Origin: Dipetalonema caudispina
Lineage: Eukaryota; Nematoda; Chromadorea; Rhabditida; Onchocercidae
Assembly (NCBI GenBank): GCA_013365325.1
Contig: JABVXV010000370.1
Span: forward strand, 1 to 56,761
Length of the DNA: 56,761 bases
Direction: 5' to 3'
In this document: positions 27,369-38,005 of the stretch, in pieces
How positions within the stretch are numbered: position 1 is the first letter of the stretch
Layout: every line of letters starts with the position of its first letter
Translations under genes and position numbers: made by a program
Notes under the pieces: model-generated
What the model saw: the letters and a program-made list of their open reading frames with translations, nothing else
Database searches by the model: none
What the model was told of the DNA's origin: nothing

Positions 27369-30352
27369 ATGGATAGCGAATATCGCGTTATCTTAAATGT
27401 TGGTGGTATACGACATGAAACATATAAACATACACTTAAAAAAATTCCCGCTACACGTTTAAGTCGTTTGACACAAAATTTGGCTAATTATGATCCGGTC
27501 CTTAATGAATACTTCTTTGATCGTCATCCTGGTGTTTTTGCTCTTATTTTAAATTATTATCGTACTGGTAAATTGCATTATCCATTAGATGTTTGTGGAC
27601 CACTTTTCGAGGAAGAATTAAAGGTATTTTATTTTGTTAATCTATGCCTGAAATATTATACCAATTTTGGTTCTTTTAAATATATTTCAATTATTGATTA
27701 ATTTATACTTTATTTATTTTACTTAAATAAGCAATTATTTGATCAATTTACTTCTTTGTACCATATTAATTGTACAATTTTGAAATATTTTCGATGATTT
27801 ATTTTTCATCTTTATTCTGAGTTTGCCGTATCATTTTATTACTCTTCAGATTTAGTAATCAATCTTTTATGAACTATATGTAATAAAGCATCTGCAATTA
27901 AAGCAATTAATTATGAAATACTAATTTTGGAATGCATATTATTTGAATAAATTATTAAAACTAAATGAACGAAAAAAAAAAAGAGTACATATATAACAGA
28001 AATTGAAGAATCACTAATTAATTCACAAATGATTTCTTATATTATTTTTTATGAAGCCAATGATATTTTTTCTTGATATTCTTCTTACATCAGAATGTAA
28101 TAATATGCTAATTAATGCTAATCATATTTCAGTATTGGGGTTTAGATGCTAATGAAGTTGAGCCATGTTGTTGGATGACATATACCCAACATCGTGATAC
28201 ACAAGAAGTACTAACTACACTCGATAAACTTGATATCGATTTTGATGAAAATCGTCTAAAGGATCCGGAAGAAGTCTATCGACGGTAGACATGTATTTTA
28301 AAATATTATTCGAAAATGCATTCTTTATAGATTGTGTATATTTGTATGATAATGTGTAATTTTGAAAAAATTTATTGTTAAATTTTTTTCTTCCTTGTAC
28401 TTTTATCCTTAATTCGTTTTTTTTTTTTTGTCCTTCTAGAAGCTAAATATTACGAAATTTTGATTTTTTTAGATTTGGTTGGGAGGATGACTATCACAAT
28501 CATTCGTTATCAAAATGGCAAAAATTGAAGCCAAAAATTTGGCATTTATTCGATGAACCTTATTCGTCTCATGGGGCAAAAGTTCGTTAGCATTTCTGTT
28601 TATCCAATTTTTTCCAAACCTTGCTGCGATTTGCGACAATTTCATACTCCTCAAAAGTTTTCTTCACCTTTTTTTGATATCGAAACTGAGTTAATTGCAA
28701 AGATTCCAACTTTGGTAAATTACAGGAAAATTATTGTTTGGTGTGAAAATTCTGAAAATTAAATCATTAATCGAAAAGTGAGCAGAAAAATTTTGTTCAT
28801 GGAGCATTTCTGTTTTACTTTTCGTAGAATCATTGGCTACATTTGACTGAACTAGGTAATAAAGTAACTTGAATTAAGTAAATGGGTAATTATTGAGTAA
28901 TTGAGATGTAGCGATTAAGTAATAAGGTAAGTTTGGCGAAGTAAGATGACCAATTTAATTTAAAGTTTAGAATAGAATATATTTCTATTTTCTTTAATCA
29001 TGTTTTATATTACATTTTAATTTTTGAATTTCTAACTCTATGCTAAAAATAAGTTAAAGAGCTAAATGAATTATTCGATAAGTTTATCTTTTACATTCTT
29101 ATATCCCATACTATTTTAATTTTACATTTATAATTTTGCAAATTCCTGTAATATAATTATTATACTTAGGTAACATTTAAATGTACATAATTTTCAGGTA
29201 ATTGCCGTTGTATCAGTTTTCTTTCTAATCACAGCTATCTTCGTTTTTTGTTTTAAAACACATCCCGGTTTACGGGTTGCCGAATTGAATGATATGCAAA
29301 TTAATATTACTTCTGGTCGTTATCATCGTTCCATCGGTTTCCCAACCAAATATCGCACCGGAACAATTGGTATTGATAAACAAAGTTCTAAACCACATCC
29401 GGGTTTTTTAGTAGGTTCATTTCTTTCATTTATGATATATATGCAAATTTTGAATTAATTTATAAAGCCACTTATATTTATTAATTTTTGTGGCGGTTTT
29501 ATGTAGCAAATACGATTTTTTTCAGTTATAATTTCATGAATTTCCGCTTTTTATTTTAGTATCCTAAATATAATTTTTATTTCGAAAATTTTCACCACTT
29601 CAAAGAATTCAATTTGCCATTTCAGATAGTTGAAGCAATATGTAATGTTTGGTTTACAATAGAAATTCTTATTCGATTTATAACCTGTCCTAGCAAAATT
29701 AAATACTTTAAAACACCGGTAAGCTAATGAATTATAGGAAATGAATAGATAAATATCCGATTCATTTCCAATATACATGGCTTGTCAAAAGGTATAAAAA
29801 GTGAAAGAGTCAAAACTTTGATTTTTTAAAAAAATAATTTTTGTAATATATCTAAAACAAAATTACCATACTTATTTGTTGTTTGATTTTGACTGTCCTT
29901 TTTTTTTTCAAATCAAAAAGTTAAAATTTCCAAGCTGTATTTTTTGTCAATTAACAATATTTGCAGGTGAATATTAGAAATTTGATAGCTATGCTAAAAT
30001 TTTTCTTTTCTTTTTTTTTTTTTCTAAAAAAAATTCATAATATTCACAGGTGAATATAATAGATTTGATAGCTACACTAACATTTTATTTGGATATACTA
30101 ATGACAACATACGGTTCAACAGCAGATCTCGAATTCTTTTCAATTATTAGAATTATGCGATTATTCAAACTTACCCAACATTCTAGTGGCCTCAAGATTC
30201 TCATGCATACTTTCAGGTTTTAATTAATGTTATAGTAAATTAGTCATACGTGTCATTTTAATGATGCTTTTTATCTTGAGCTATTTGAATGTATATTCAT
30301 TCAAATCTATGCATATATATTATTTTAAGATTAAATATATGCATATTGTTTA

Positions 30353-30449
<97 letters not shown>

Positions 30450-30957
30450 GCTTCAACAAATGTTTAACAAAATATTTGAATAAATACAATTTTTTTTTTT
30501 TTTACTTCTTATCTATTTACATTTATAATCATATATTTTTCAGGGCAAGTGCCAAAGAATTAATGTTATTAGTATTTTTTCTTGTCCTTGGTATTGTCGT
30601 ATTTGCATCATTAGTTTATTATGCGGAACGTATTGAAGTAAATCCGGAAAATCAATTTCAAAGTATTCCATTAGGTTTATGGTGGGCTGTAAGTATATTA
30701 CATGTTTCTTTTTTTCTTTTTAAATATTTGCTTCAAAAAAAAAGAAAATTATTTTTCAGATAAAAAACTTTTTTTTTTATAATTTCCGATTTATTTTATC
30801 ATTCATTTTCTAATTGTTCTGATACATTGTTGAAGAAATAATAATGAATATGAGAAGGAAATTTGTATCAAAAATGATTAAAAATATTGAAAAATTTAAT
30901 CAAATTAATTTCTATTAAGTAAATAAATAAATATGCATATATTTGCTTATTAATTCG

Positions 30958-30989
<32 letters not shown>

Positions 30990-32148
30990 GATAGTAACAA
31001 TGACAACAATTGGTTACGGTGATATGACACCACATACATATTTGGGACGAATTGTTGGTTCAATATGTGCACTTACCGGTGTTTTAACTATTGCATTACC
31101 TGTTCCTGTAAATATTATATAACAATAATTAATTACCCTAGTATTAATTAATAATGAAACTAATTTTTAAATAATTCTTTTTACAACTATTTATGATGAA
31201 TGAAAATAGCCATAAAAACAAGTATAGTACTATTAATAACAATAGATTTCAAGAAAGGAAAAAAAAATGCAAATTTATACTAAGATTAGTCACATCGATC
31301 GATTGACAAAAATTATATTATTGGAATTTACCTTTTATTACTTATTGCCATATATATGTATGTAAATTGGTAATGATTAATTGAATTCATTACTTCTCTC
31401 CAATTATTTAACCATTTAATCAACTAATTATATTTTTCAAATCGTTCATTGAGTTGTTGAAATATCAGCATCATATCAGAGTAATATATGAATCAATTTT
31501 TTTTTATTTTTCTTTTCTTTTCAGGTAATAGTTAGCAATTTTGCTCTTTTTTATTCTCATACACAAGCTCGTTCCAAATTACCCAAAAAACGCCGTGGTG
31601 TTTTAAGTATTGATCAAGTAAACTTTTTCTTCAGCATCTCCCTTCTAATTTTATTACTTTACTTTACGTATACTTTACTTTCTCCTAATTTTGCTATTTA
31701 AAAGAAGAAGAAAAAAAAAACGTTAACCACACGTGTAAAAATTATGCACTGATGTGAAAGATTAATGAAAAAAAAAATTTTTTTTCCTTCTGTTTTCCAA
31801 AACTCTACTTAAAAAAGAAAAATGATTTGACTTTTCCAAATATTTCAAAGTATTATTACTTTTTTGCTGCTATTACTACAGGTTATAATCAAAAACATTC
31901 CTTCTGATTTTATGTAATTCATTGTTAAAAACTTATTTACCTAACCATTTAAATGAAAAACATAAGGCAAAATTTCAATATAGGTACTTTTCAAAGATTT
32001 TCTTCGTTTTTCTTCTTTTTTAAAACTTCAGGTGAAACAACAACCGGCTATGGTACAGAAACGTGTTCAGATACTTCGAGAAAAACAACCGGTAAACGAA
32101 CCATTAATGGTAAAACACAATGGCCCACCAGATACACCGGCAAAATGA
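27369..32148 (+). CDS. egl-36: voltage-gated potassium channel, Shaw/Kv3 family (EGL-36-like)
   Basis: Ten exons: 27369-27623, 28133-28284, 28473-28581, 29198-29410, 29626-29718, 30050-30216, 30544-30688, 30991-31107, 31525-31617, 32032-32148. All phases match and give 486 aa. The pore-forming subunit assembles as a plasma-membrane tetramer and passes K+ on depolarisation. The N-terminal T1 domain carries the zinc motif H-x5-C-x20-CC (H70, C76, C97, C98), typical of non-Shaker Kv channels. S1 spans about 173-192, S2 about 244-263, S3 about 278-297, S4 R308/R311/K314/Q317, then S5, the pore loop with filter TIGYGD (384-389), and S6 with the PVP gate motif (415-417). A short tail follows the KLPKKRR segment. 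The protein follows Drosophila Shaw closely from S4 through S6. Oddities are Ile in the filter where Shaw has Val, Gln at the fourth S4 charge position, a weak donor (GTTCGT) after exon 3, and an optional 66-nt upstream acceptor for exon 5. The Shaw assignment is firm. Identity as the egl-36 orthologue is inferred. Confidence 0.95.
29954..30079 (+). repeat. partial duplication of the exon 6 acceptor and start
   Basis: The sequence around 29954-29996 (AATATTTGCAG, then GTGAATATTAGA and so on) is a diverged copy of 30037-30079, the true acceptor and first bases of channel exon 6. The offset is 83 bp. Use of the upstream copy would shift the reading frame. Confidence 0.8.
30351..30448. repeat. 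(TTA)n microsatellite in a channel intron
   Basis: About 32 perfect ATT units between channel exons 6 and 7. The matching poly-Tyr open frame is an artefact. Confidence 0.97.
30958..30986. repeat. T29 polypyrimidine run at a 3' splice site
   Basis: About 29 T lie directly before the ATAG acceptor of channel exon 8 and form an unusually long polypyrimidine tract. Confidence 0.9.
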
Positions 32149-33556
32149 ACCACTTCTTTCTCACATTCAACAAATTACATCTTAATGTAAATTTTCTTTC
32201 CTCGCTTCGAATATTTTCGAATAAATTTGTCTAAATAGTCTAACGAAAATTTCAAAATCTTTTCCGGATCAATTCGTTATATCTCATAAGCTCATTTCTG
32301 CAATATCCTTCATCATCGAAAAAGTTTTACAATGATTTATGAAAGCCTTTTGTGCTCAGTAATTTCGAGATGAATGATAATCCTTGATCTTATTCGGTTT
32401 TCTGAATGCATCTAATTCATTGGTTTTATTTTAGAAACTATCAAAGGAATAAAGCACGACTTCTGCCGATTCATACCACTGTCACTGTTCTTCAGTCTTA
32501 CTATTAATGCACCATAGCATATCATTCTGTTCAGTCTCAGATCAGGGAAATTTTCAATGAAAATTGGAGAAATTCGAATTTCATAAACTAACGAAAGGCG
32601 GCTGATCAATCCTTGATTAAAACTGAAGTAAATGTATTCAAGTCTATGAAAGCAAATTTATGAATGTATGAACTATAGTAATCATGCTATTTTATTTGGC
32701 CGAAAAAAGTGGGAAGTCAACCAAATCGATTTTATCAAATAGCAAAGTATGACTATTCATCGAATTGATTTTATTTTGGTCGGCTAAAGCTATATGAATT
32801 TCATTACCCTTCTAGCAATAGCTATACAATCTGATCTGGAACACAAAATAAAACAGATAAATTTTCCTGGTGATTTGTGGTAATGCGTATTGCAAAGTAC
32901 TGAAATATTATATGCGCCTTAGTCTTCTTGAAATAATATCATCTTCATCAAATGTAGTCCATTTAGTATACAAAATATTGGAATAAATCCTAAAATACAA
33001 TTTCCTTCTGCCGATTTCTTCCTTTCTTTCTTTCTGATGTCCCTCATTTCCAATTCGAAATATTTACAAATGTTCAGGGAAAAATTCCAGTACTACGTTT
33101 AAATTTTGTAAATATGAAGAAAACTGATTGCAACTGCTTAAATAATGCAAAAAGTCACCGATCAGTAGAATAAAACTCATTTTACTTTGGTTTCTCCAAA
33201 TCCAAGAAAAAAATATCGGCATGTGTCTTTTGCAAATTATTCCACAAACACTACGTTGAGAGATATGTTCTTTGTTGCATATCACAACAGAAAGTTTTAT
33301 CACTAGACAAAAACAATGCCATGAACAAGCTAGAAAAATCCGTAAAAACGAGTAAAATGGAATACAACGTATGTAAGTCTGAGCTGTCAGTTGCTCAGAC
33401 AAACATTCAAATGTCCATAGAAGTAAATTATTGAAATTGCTACTAAAACAAACTGCAGTTAACTCCCGACTGTGCAACTATTATTAAAAAGCAAATAAAA
33501 AAATTCGTTTTTATTTCTTTTTTAAATAACTTATGTAGTAATAAGCAAAAAGTTGC
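32149..33556. other. intergenic region after the channel gene, containing one orphan open frame
   Basis: AATAAA occurs at 32220-32225, 72 nt past the channel stop, and again near 32447. A minus-strand open frame at 33477-33064 (137 codons, rich in Cys, Phe, Leu and Trp) has no recognised domain. It could be joined, phase-compatibly, to the candidate small membrane gene upstream, but composition alone does not make it convincing. A plus-strand exon-like patch follows a TTTTATTTTAG site near 32435. Confidence 0.4.
32220..32225 (+). terminator. polyadenylation signal AATAAA of the potassium channel gene
   Basis: AATAAA lies 72 nt downstream of the channel stop codon at 32146-32148. Confidence 0.5.
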
Positions 33557-33926
33557 TTACTGAACAAACAGTAACGCTGCAACAGTAATACACATGCCGA
33601 ATATCATGATGACGGTATTATTAACTGAAGTTACTGAGCCGTAAAGAAATAATAGCTGAAAAGGAAGTTGAAACGAAAAAAAAAAGCTATGGAACCTGAA
33701 ATATATTATCAGGATAAAAAATTACTACGAATATTAAGTTTTGACAAAACAAAGATAACCGAACTAAGGAACAAATGGACAGAAGCAGGCTCGGTGCTAA
33801 TGGTCTTTCAAAATATAAATCAGAAACTATGATTGCTGCATTCAAAAATTCACATTCCCTAACTTAAAATAGAACTCAGTGACGAAGGTTCTCTTCTAGT
33901 AACAGTGAAGCTCTTCCAAAATGCAT
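33557..33926 (-). CDS. possible small membrane protein gene (weak model)
   Basis: Candidate exons 33926-33884, 33835-33696 and 33655-33557 on the minus strand give 93 aa with consistent phases. The second and third exons follow good acceptors (TTGAATGCAG and CTTCCTTTTCAG) and join in frame. Exon 2 encodes a hydrophobic stretch. Exon 3 encodes LLFLYGSVTSVNNT and a second hydrophobic segment ending in FVQ and a stop. The first exon uses a weak donor (GTCACT) and a 48-nt intron and is the least certain part. The ATG lies 165 bp below the pinin stop codon, a spacing that would fit a downstream operon gene. I recognise no family. T-rich coding strands yield hydrophobic frames by chance, so treat this as a hypothesis. 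Confidence 0.3.
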
Positions 33927-34090
33927 AATATTTCATTTCAAAGATATATTATCATCTTTACAAAGTGATATAACCCTTTAGGCACGCATCATCATCCAGT
34001 CATTACTGAATTTCTAAATCATCTCATTAAAAATTGGGGGCATCTGTGAAATAAACTTCACAAGAACACTTACTCGAAATTTCTATATCA

Positions 34091-37000
34091 TTAATCATCT
34101 TCATCAGCGAATGCAACACGAGAGTCACCATCCTGATCAATTTCAGCCTCATCACCTGGTGGCTCACTGTCACTACGATTATTATCCTTACCTGTTTCTT
34201 GCTCGTCTTCATCCAGTTGTTTCGGCCCTTTTCTTTCATTGCCATTTACACATTCTTCCACTCCGAAGTCCTAAAAAAAGAAAAAGGTAAGTGAAATATC
34301 CAAAAACCTTTCATAAAATTGAGAAGCTAAATTTTACAAGTTTGAAGAACTTCTAACTATAACAAGAAAATTTCGGGAGAACAAACAGTCATAAGGGTAA
34401 GGCGAGTTATTCAGATATCTGGATAACCAAAACAATGCGTATGGAAAAGTAATTAACTCTGAAAACTACCTGTAATGAAGATTCCATAGACACTCCCCCT
34501 ACTACTTCTCTTTCTTTAATTTCGTCATCATCATCCAACTTTTTGACACCAGTTTCACTGTCTAAAGGCTTAGAATCTGTTATGTTCATTTTTGCAGCAG
34601 AGCGCATAGCTGCTGAACTTTCAGAATGTTCCCCATCAGATTCGCCTTCATCCCCTTGCTTGTCTTCAGGTGTTTTCAGATCAGCCTCCATTTGCTGCCG
34701 CCGATGTTCAATAAGCTCTGAAAATGAAAATTCAAAGTGATATTAAAAAGTATTAGAAATTTATTACCAATAGCAATAGTTACTTGACACGGCATAAGTT
34801 TTACTGCAGATTACACAAATATTTTCGCCAGAAATATGGGAAGCTTACCATCGATTTTCTTTGAAGACACTTTTAACAGTTCGAGAGTTCGCAATGTATG
34901 TTTTGCAGGCAAGTAAAATACCGGAGGCTTTGCTTGAGTTTGAATGAAATTTTGCAATTTGCGATAATGCTCTTGCTTTTGCTCTGCCTGAAAACATTGT
35001 ATTTCAGAGGGTAGCAGAAAAGTATTTCAAACGAATTTTTACAAAAATTGTTACCAAACATGTTTTTGCTCCACTACTTCCAACTTGTTCTATATTGTAT
35101 AATCTATTCTTAAGTAGACAGTGTTGCCAGGCTTGCCCCGTCTAAACTCATTCGAAAAAAAAAAAAAACAAGAAAAATGTCTTTTTTTGACTCCATGCAA
35201 TCACCAAAAGAACATTTCCTTCGCCCAATAATTTCACAGCCTTTTCTAATTCCATATCCAGTTGGAATGTTTAAATCGTAAAAGTGCTTGATTCTAAAGT
35301 ATCAAAAAGACTATAAATTTCTAGCTTTATGAAGCTAGGAATTTATAGTCTTTTGATACCCTTAATTTATATTTCCCCATAAAACTATATAAAATAAGAA
35401 GCGCACTTAATAATTGGCATGTATGCAGGTTTTGTTTTGATTCTGAAACTATTCCTTATTTCGAAACTTACATATTGTATAATCGCCTTCCTTCGTTGCA
35501 ACGATTTGATTAAACGCTCCTTTTCACGCCGCTTTCCAAGCAGAGCAGCTTTTTCCCGAGCTAATCTTTCGCGCTCTTCTTCTTCTGATTCCCGCAAACG
35601 CCTTTCAACTTCTTTTTGTTTTTCTGCCTACAAACTTGATACATTAAAATTACTGAAAAATTTATACAGTCAAATTTGCAAATACCGACGAGAAATGATA
35701 CCTGAACTTTTTCTACTGACGATATTTTCTTTTCTTCCATCTGAAAACGCTGCAGTGTCCCAAGCAATAAATTTGAAAACATTCGACGATTCCTGAAAGA
35801 GACTTTCCAACCTTAACTCTTACTTCCAACCACGAAGATTTCTGCTCCGAACAAATATTTTACTTTAACATCAACTGCAGGAATTATCATTTTTATTTCA
35901 ACACTGAGTTCAAAATTCATCTAAACTGATTCGTTCAAGGAAATATAAAAAAGATGTGGAAAATTTCATCTTGTTTCACTCCAGCGCCAAACATTCTTTT
36001 AAGGAAATTTATAACCCCCAAAAGCTTCTAAGGACCTGAAAAACACTACTGAATCATTTTACCTAGAACTAGGTTTACTTTCACCAAAAATTGATAACCA
36101 CAGCCTTCGACTTCTTATTCTCATTTCTTATCCAGCGCTACTATATTTCTCATCAATTTGCCGCTCTACTTATGAATAGGAATGAATCTTGGAAGCTTCT
36201 TCCATTTCACCTCACAAAATACCACAAAAAACCTGACCTGACATTAACTTCCTTTTTTTCTGCTCCTTTCAATTCGGATATGGCAGCTTTACGCGACTTT
36301 GTCTCAATAGCAGGCATAACAACTGATGACTGTACAGTACGTCGTACAGCTTCGTCTTCTTTGTCATCATATCGTGCCCTTTTATCCGTACCCTCGTATA
36401 AACTGCAAATAATTAATGGACGATTGAATCGTTTCAAGAATGCACAAATGCATCCAAGTAGATTTTTTGAAACCTCATAACTTACCTTCTAAACCTATAC
36501 ATGGAAAATATTTCCATAGTTCAAATGACAACGAAAACTTACTCATTCTCAGCAGATATAACTAAACGACGCTTATTCGGTCCAGAAGAATCCAAGCTTA
36601 CTGTGCGTGTATCACGTCTGCAAATAACGCTTCGCATAACTTCTAAACAAATAATCCACAATTGATAAAACCAGTGAGAAGTAAACATACCTTTCAAATC
36701 CGTAATTATTAGGACGATTACCAGAATCCAAAATACGTCTTCTACCCGCACCGAACCTTCAAATCAAAAATACTATGAATAAGAATGAATTAGAAATTAT
36801 TATGCTTATAACTACCTAATTTGGTTTATGCACGATGATAGAGTTTATGATGCTTAGGTTATATTTTTGAAAAAAAACTGCAAATTTTTCTTTTTCCCAT
36901 AGTCGAAACAGAACAAGTGCGGGAAGTATGTATCATAGCAAGCAATAACTTGTAAAAAGTTTCTAAAGAAGATTGAAAAGTAAGGCGCATTTTGTATCCC

Positions 37001-37122
37001 ACTTCGACAGAACATTGAAAAAGCCACCTTTCTTTCCCCGATAATGAAATGATTGATTCCTCGATAGTTCGTAAATCGTCGTATGCCTTCGATATATCGG
37101 CGCTTAATATATCTAATTCCAT
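34091..37122 (-). CDS. PNN: pinin, splicing-associated nuclear protein
   Basis: Nine exons: 37122-37028, 36756-36691, 36617-36543, 36402-36238, 35792-35702, 35627-35472, 34987-34849, 34717-34470, 34270-34091. They total 1215 nt and encode 404 aa. Pinin is a nuclear-speckle component of the exon-junction/ASAP-PSAP machinery that influences splicing. The pinin N-terminal region spans residues 1-54 (two helices, then an FGAGRRR arginine-rich segment). The pinin/SDK/memA domain starts at about 134 with RNRRMFSNLLLGTLQRF and continues as a highly charged Glu/Arg/Lys coiled coil to about 240. AKPPVFYLPAKH lies near 235-247. The tail is acidic and Ser-rich, ending AFADEDD. Human pinin has much longer RS and polyQ regions, so this is a compact form. 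It lies downstream of the Pol III and checkpoint genes on the same strand. The junction of exons 4 and 5 uses the donor GTCAGG, chosen because it restores the RNRRMF motif. Confidence 0.93.
35299..35359. repeat. 61-nt near-perfect hairpin inside a pinin intron
   Basis: Arms at 35299-35327 and 35331-35359 around a loop of about 3 nt. There is one bulged A and one T/G pair in about 28 bp. As plus-strand RNA the T/G is a U-G wobble, so the fold is better antisense to pinin. The size suits a small hairpin RNA precursor, but a foldback element remnant is equally possible. Confidence 0.85.
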
Positions 37123-37130
37123 CCTTGTCC

Positions 37131-37133
37131 TGC

Positions 37134-37135
<2 letters not shown>
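37131..37135 (-). promoter_or_regulatory. strong splice acceptor upstream of the pinin start (probable trans-splice site)
   Basis: On the minus strand a long T-rich run ends in TTTGCAG, followed by seven bases and the pinin ATG at 37122. No coding exon lies upstream, as expected for spliced-leader addition to an operon-internal gene. Confidence 0.6.
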
Positions 37136-37164
<29 letters not shown>

Positions 37165-37230
37165 CTAATAAAATCCGATACAGCGATATATATCAACAAC
37201 CAATATCCTTTCCTAACAATTTTAGCTATT

Positions 37231-37268
<38 letters not shown>

Positions 37269-37940
37269 TACAATAAGTGCTGAGAAAGCAAAATTTTTAC
37301 TTTTGCCACATGCAAACAATTTATATCACAAATTCATCCCTTCATCTCATTTTATTCAATTTCGAAATATATACCAAATGCTAACTCAAAATTTTTTAAT
37401 ATTATCACTTCCTCATCTTTCATCCCACACTTTTTTCTTTCAACTATTGTTGATATGAATAAAAAAAAAAAAGATGAAATCCTGGAGTTTCACAGTTTGT
37501 AACTTGTAAGAATAGTTACTGCAATCAATTTTCATTTTGTTCATAAAAACTTACAATTTTTTTTAAAAAAAAAAGAAATTGAAACTTTCTTCTAAAAATT
37601 TCTAATATTTTTTAACATATACATTCTCTTTTTTGGTAAGCTAAAGAAACAAAGAGAGACAAATTATATTGAATTTATCGAATCAACAACAACAGACAAC
37701 CCATATCCCCATTATCTTAACTCCAACTTCTCTCTTACCTATCAATTTGTCGTATCTACTGGGAAGCCTGCCAGAAATCTTCACAAATTAACTGTTACAG
37801 CACAATATCTCAAGTTTTTACCTAAACCGACTGCAAATTTCACACAGTTTATGTAAGCAAAGTGTGTAAGTAATCATTTATATTTGATTAAACCAAGTTC
37901 ATCCTAATATATATAGGCGTAAAGTATAGTAGAAAAATTA

Positions 37941-37946
37941 TTTATT
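37941..37946 (-). terminator. polyadenylation signal AATAAA of POLR3H
   Basis: TTTATT on the plus strand is AATAAA on the minus strand, 60 nt past the POLR3H stop codon at 38006. Confidence 0.6.
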
Positions 37947-38005
37947 ACAATCAAGAATTAAATTATTCAATGTTGAGATGATTAGATCAATTAAATAATA
38001 GATTG

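Larger units (their letters stand above)
37123..38005. other. intergenic gap between POLR3H and pinin
   Basis: AT-rich DNA with an (AT)n array at about 37234-37262 and the POLR3H polyadenylation signal. I see no exon. Confidence 0.6.

Noticed and set aside
30289..30483. Poly-Tyr frame
   Set aside because: It is the (TTA)n microsatellite inside a channel intron.
32422..32520. Plus-strand exon-like patch after a TTTTATTTTAG acceptor downstream of the channel
   Set aside because: No donor in channel exon 10 gives a convincing extension, and the channel stop at 32146-32148 is followed by AATAAA at a normal distance.
36091..36480. 129-codon plus-strand frame
   Set aside because: It is antisense to pinin exon 36402-36238, whose coding is supported by splice phase and family motifs.
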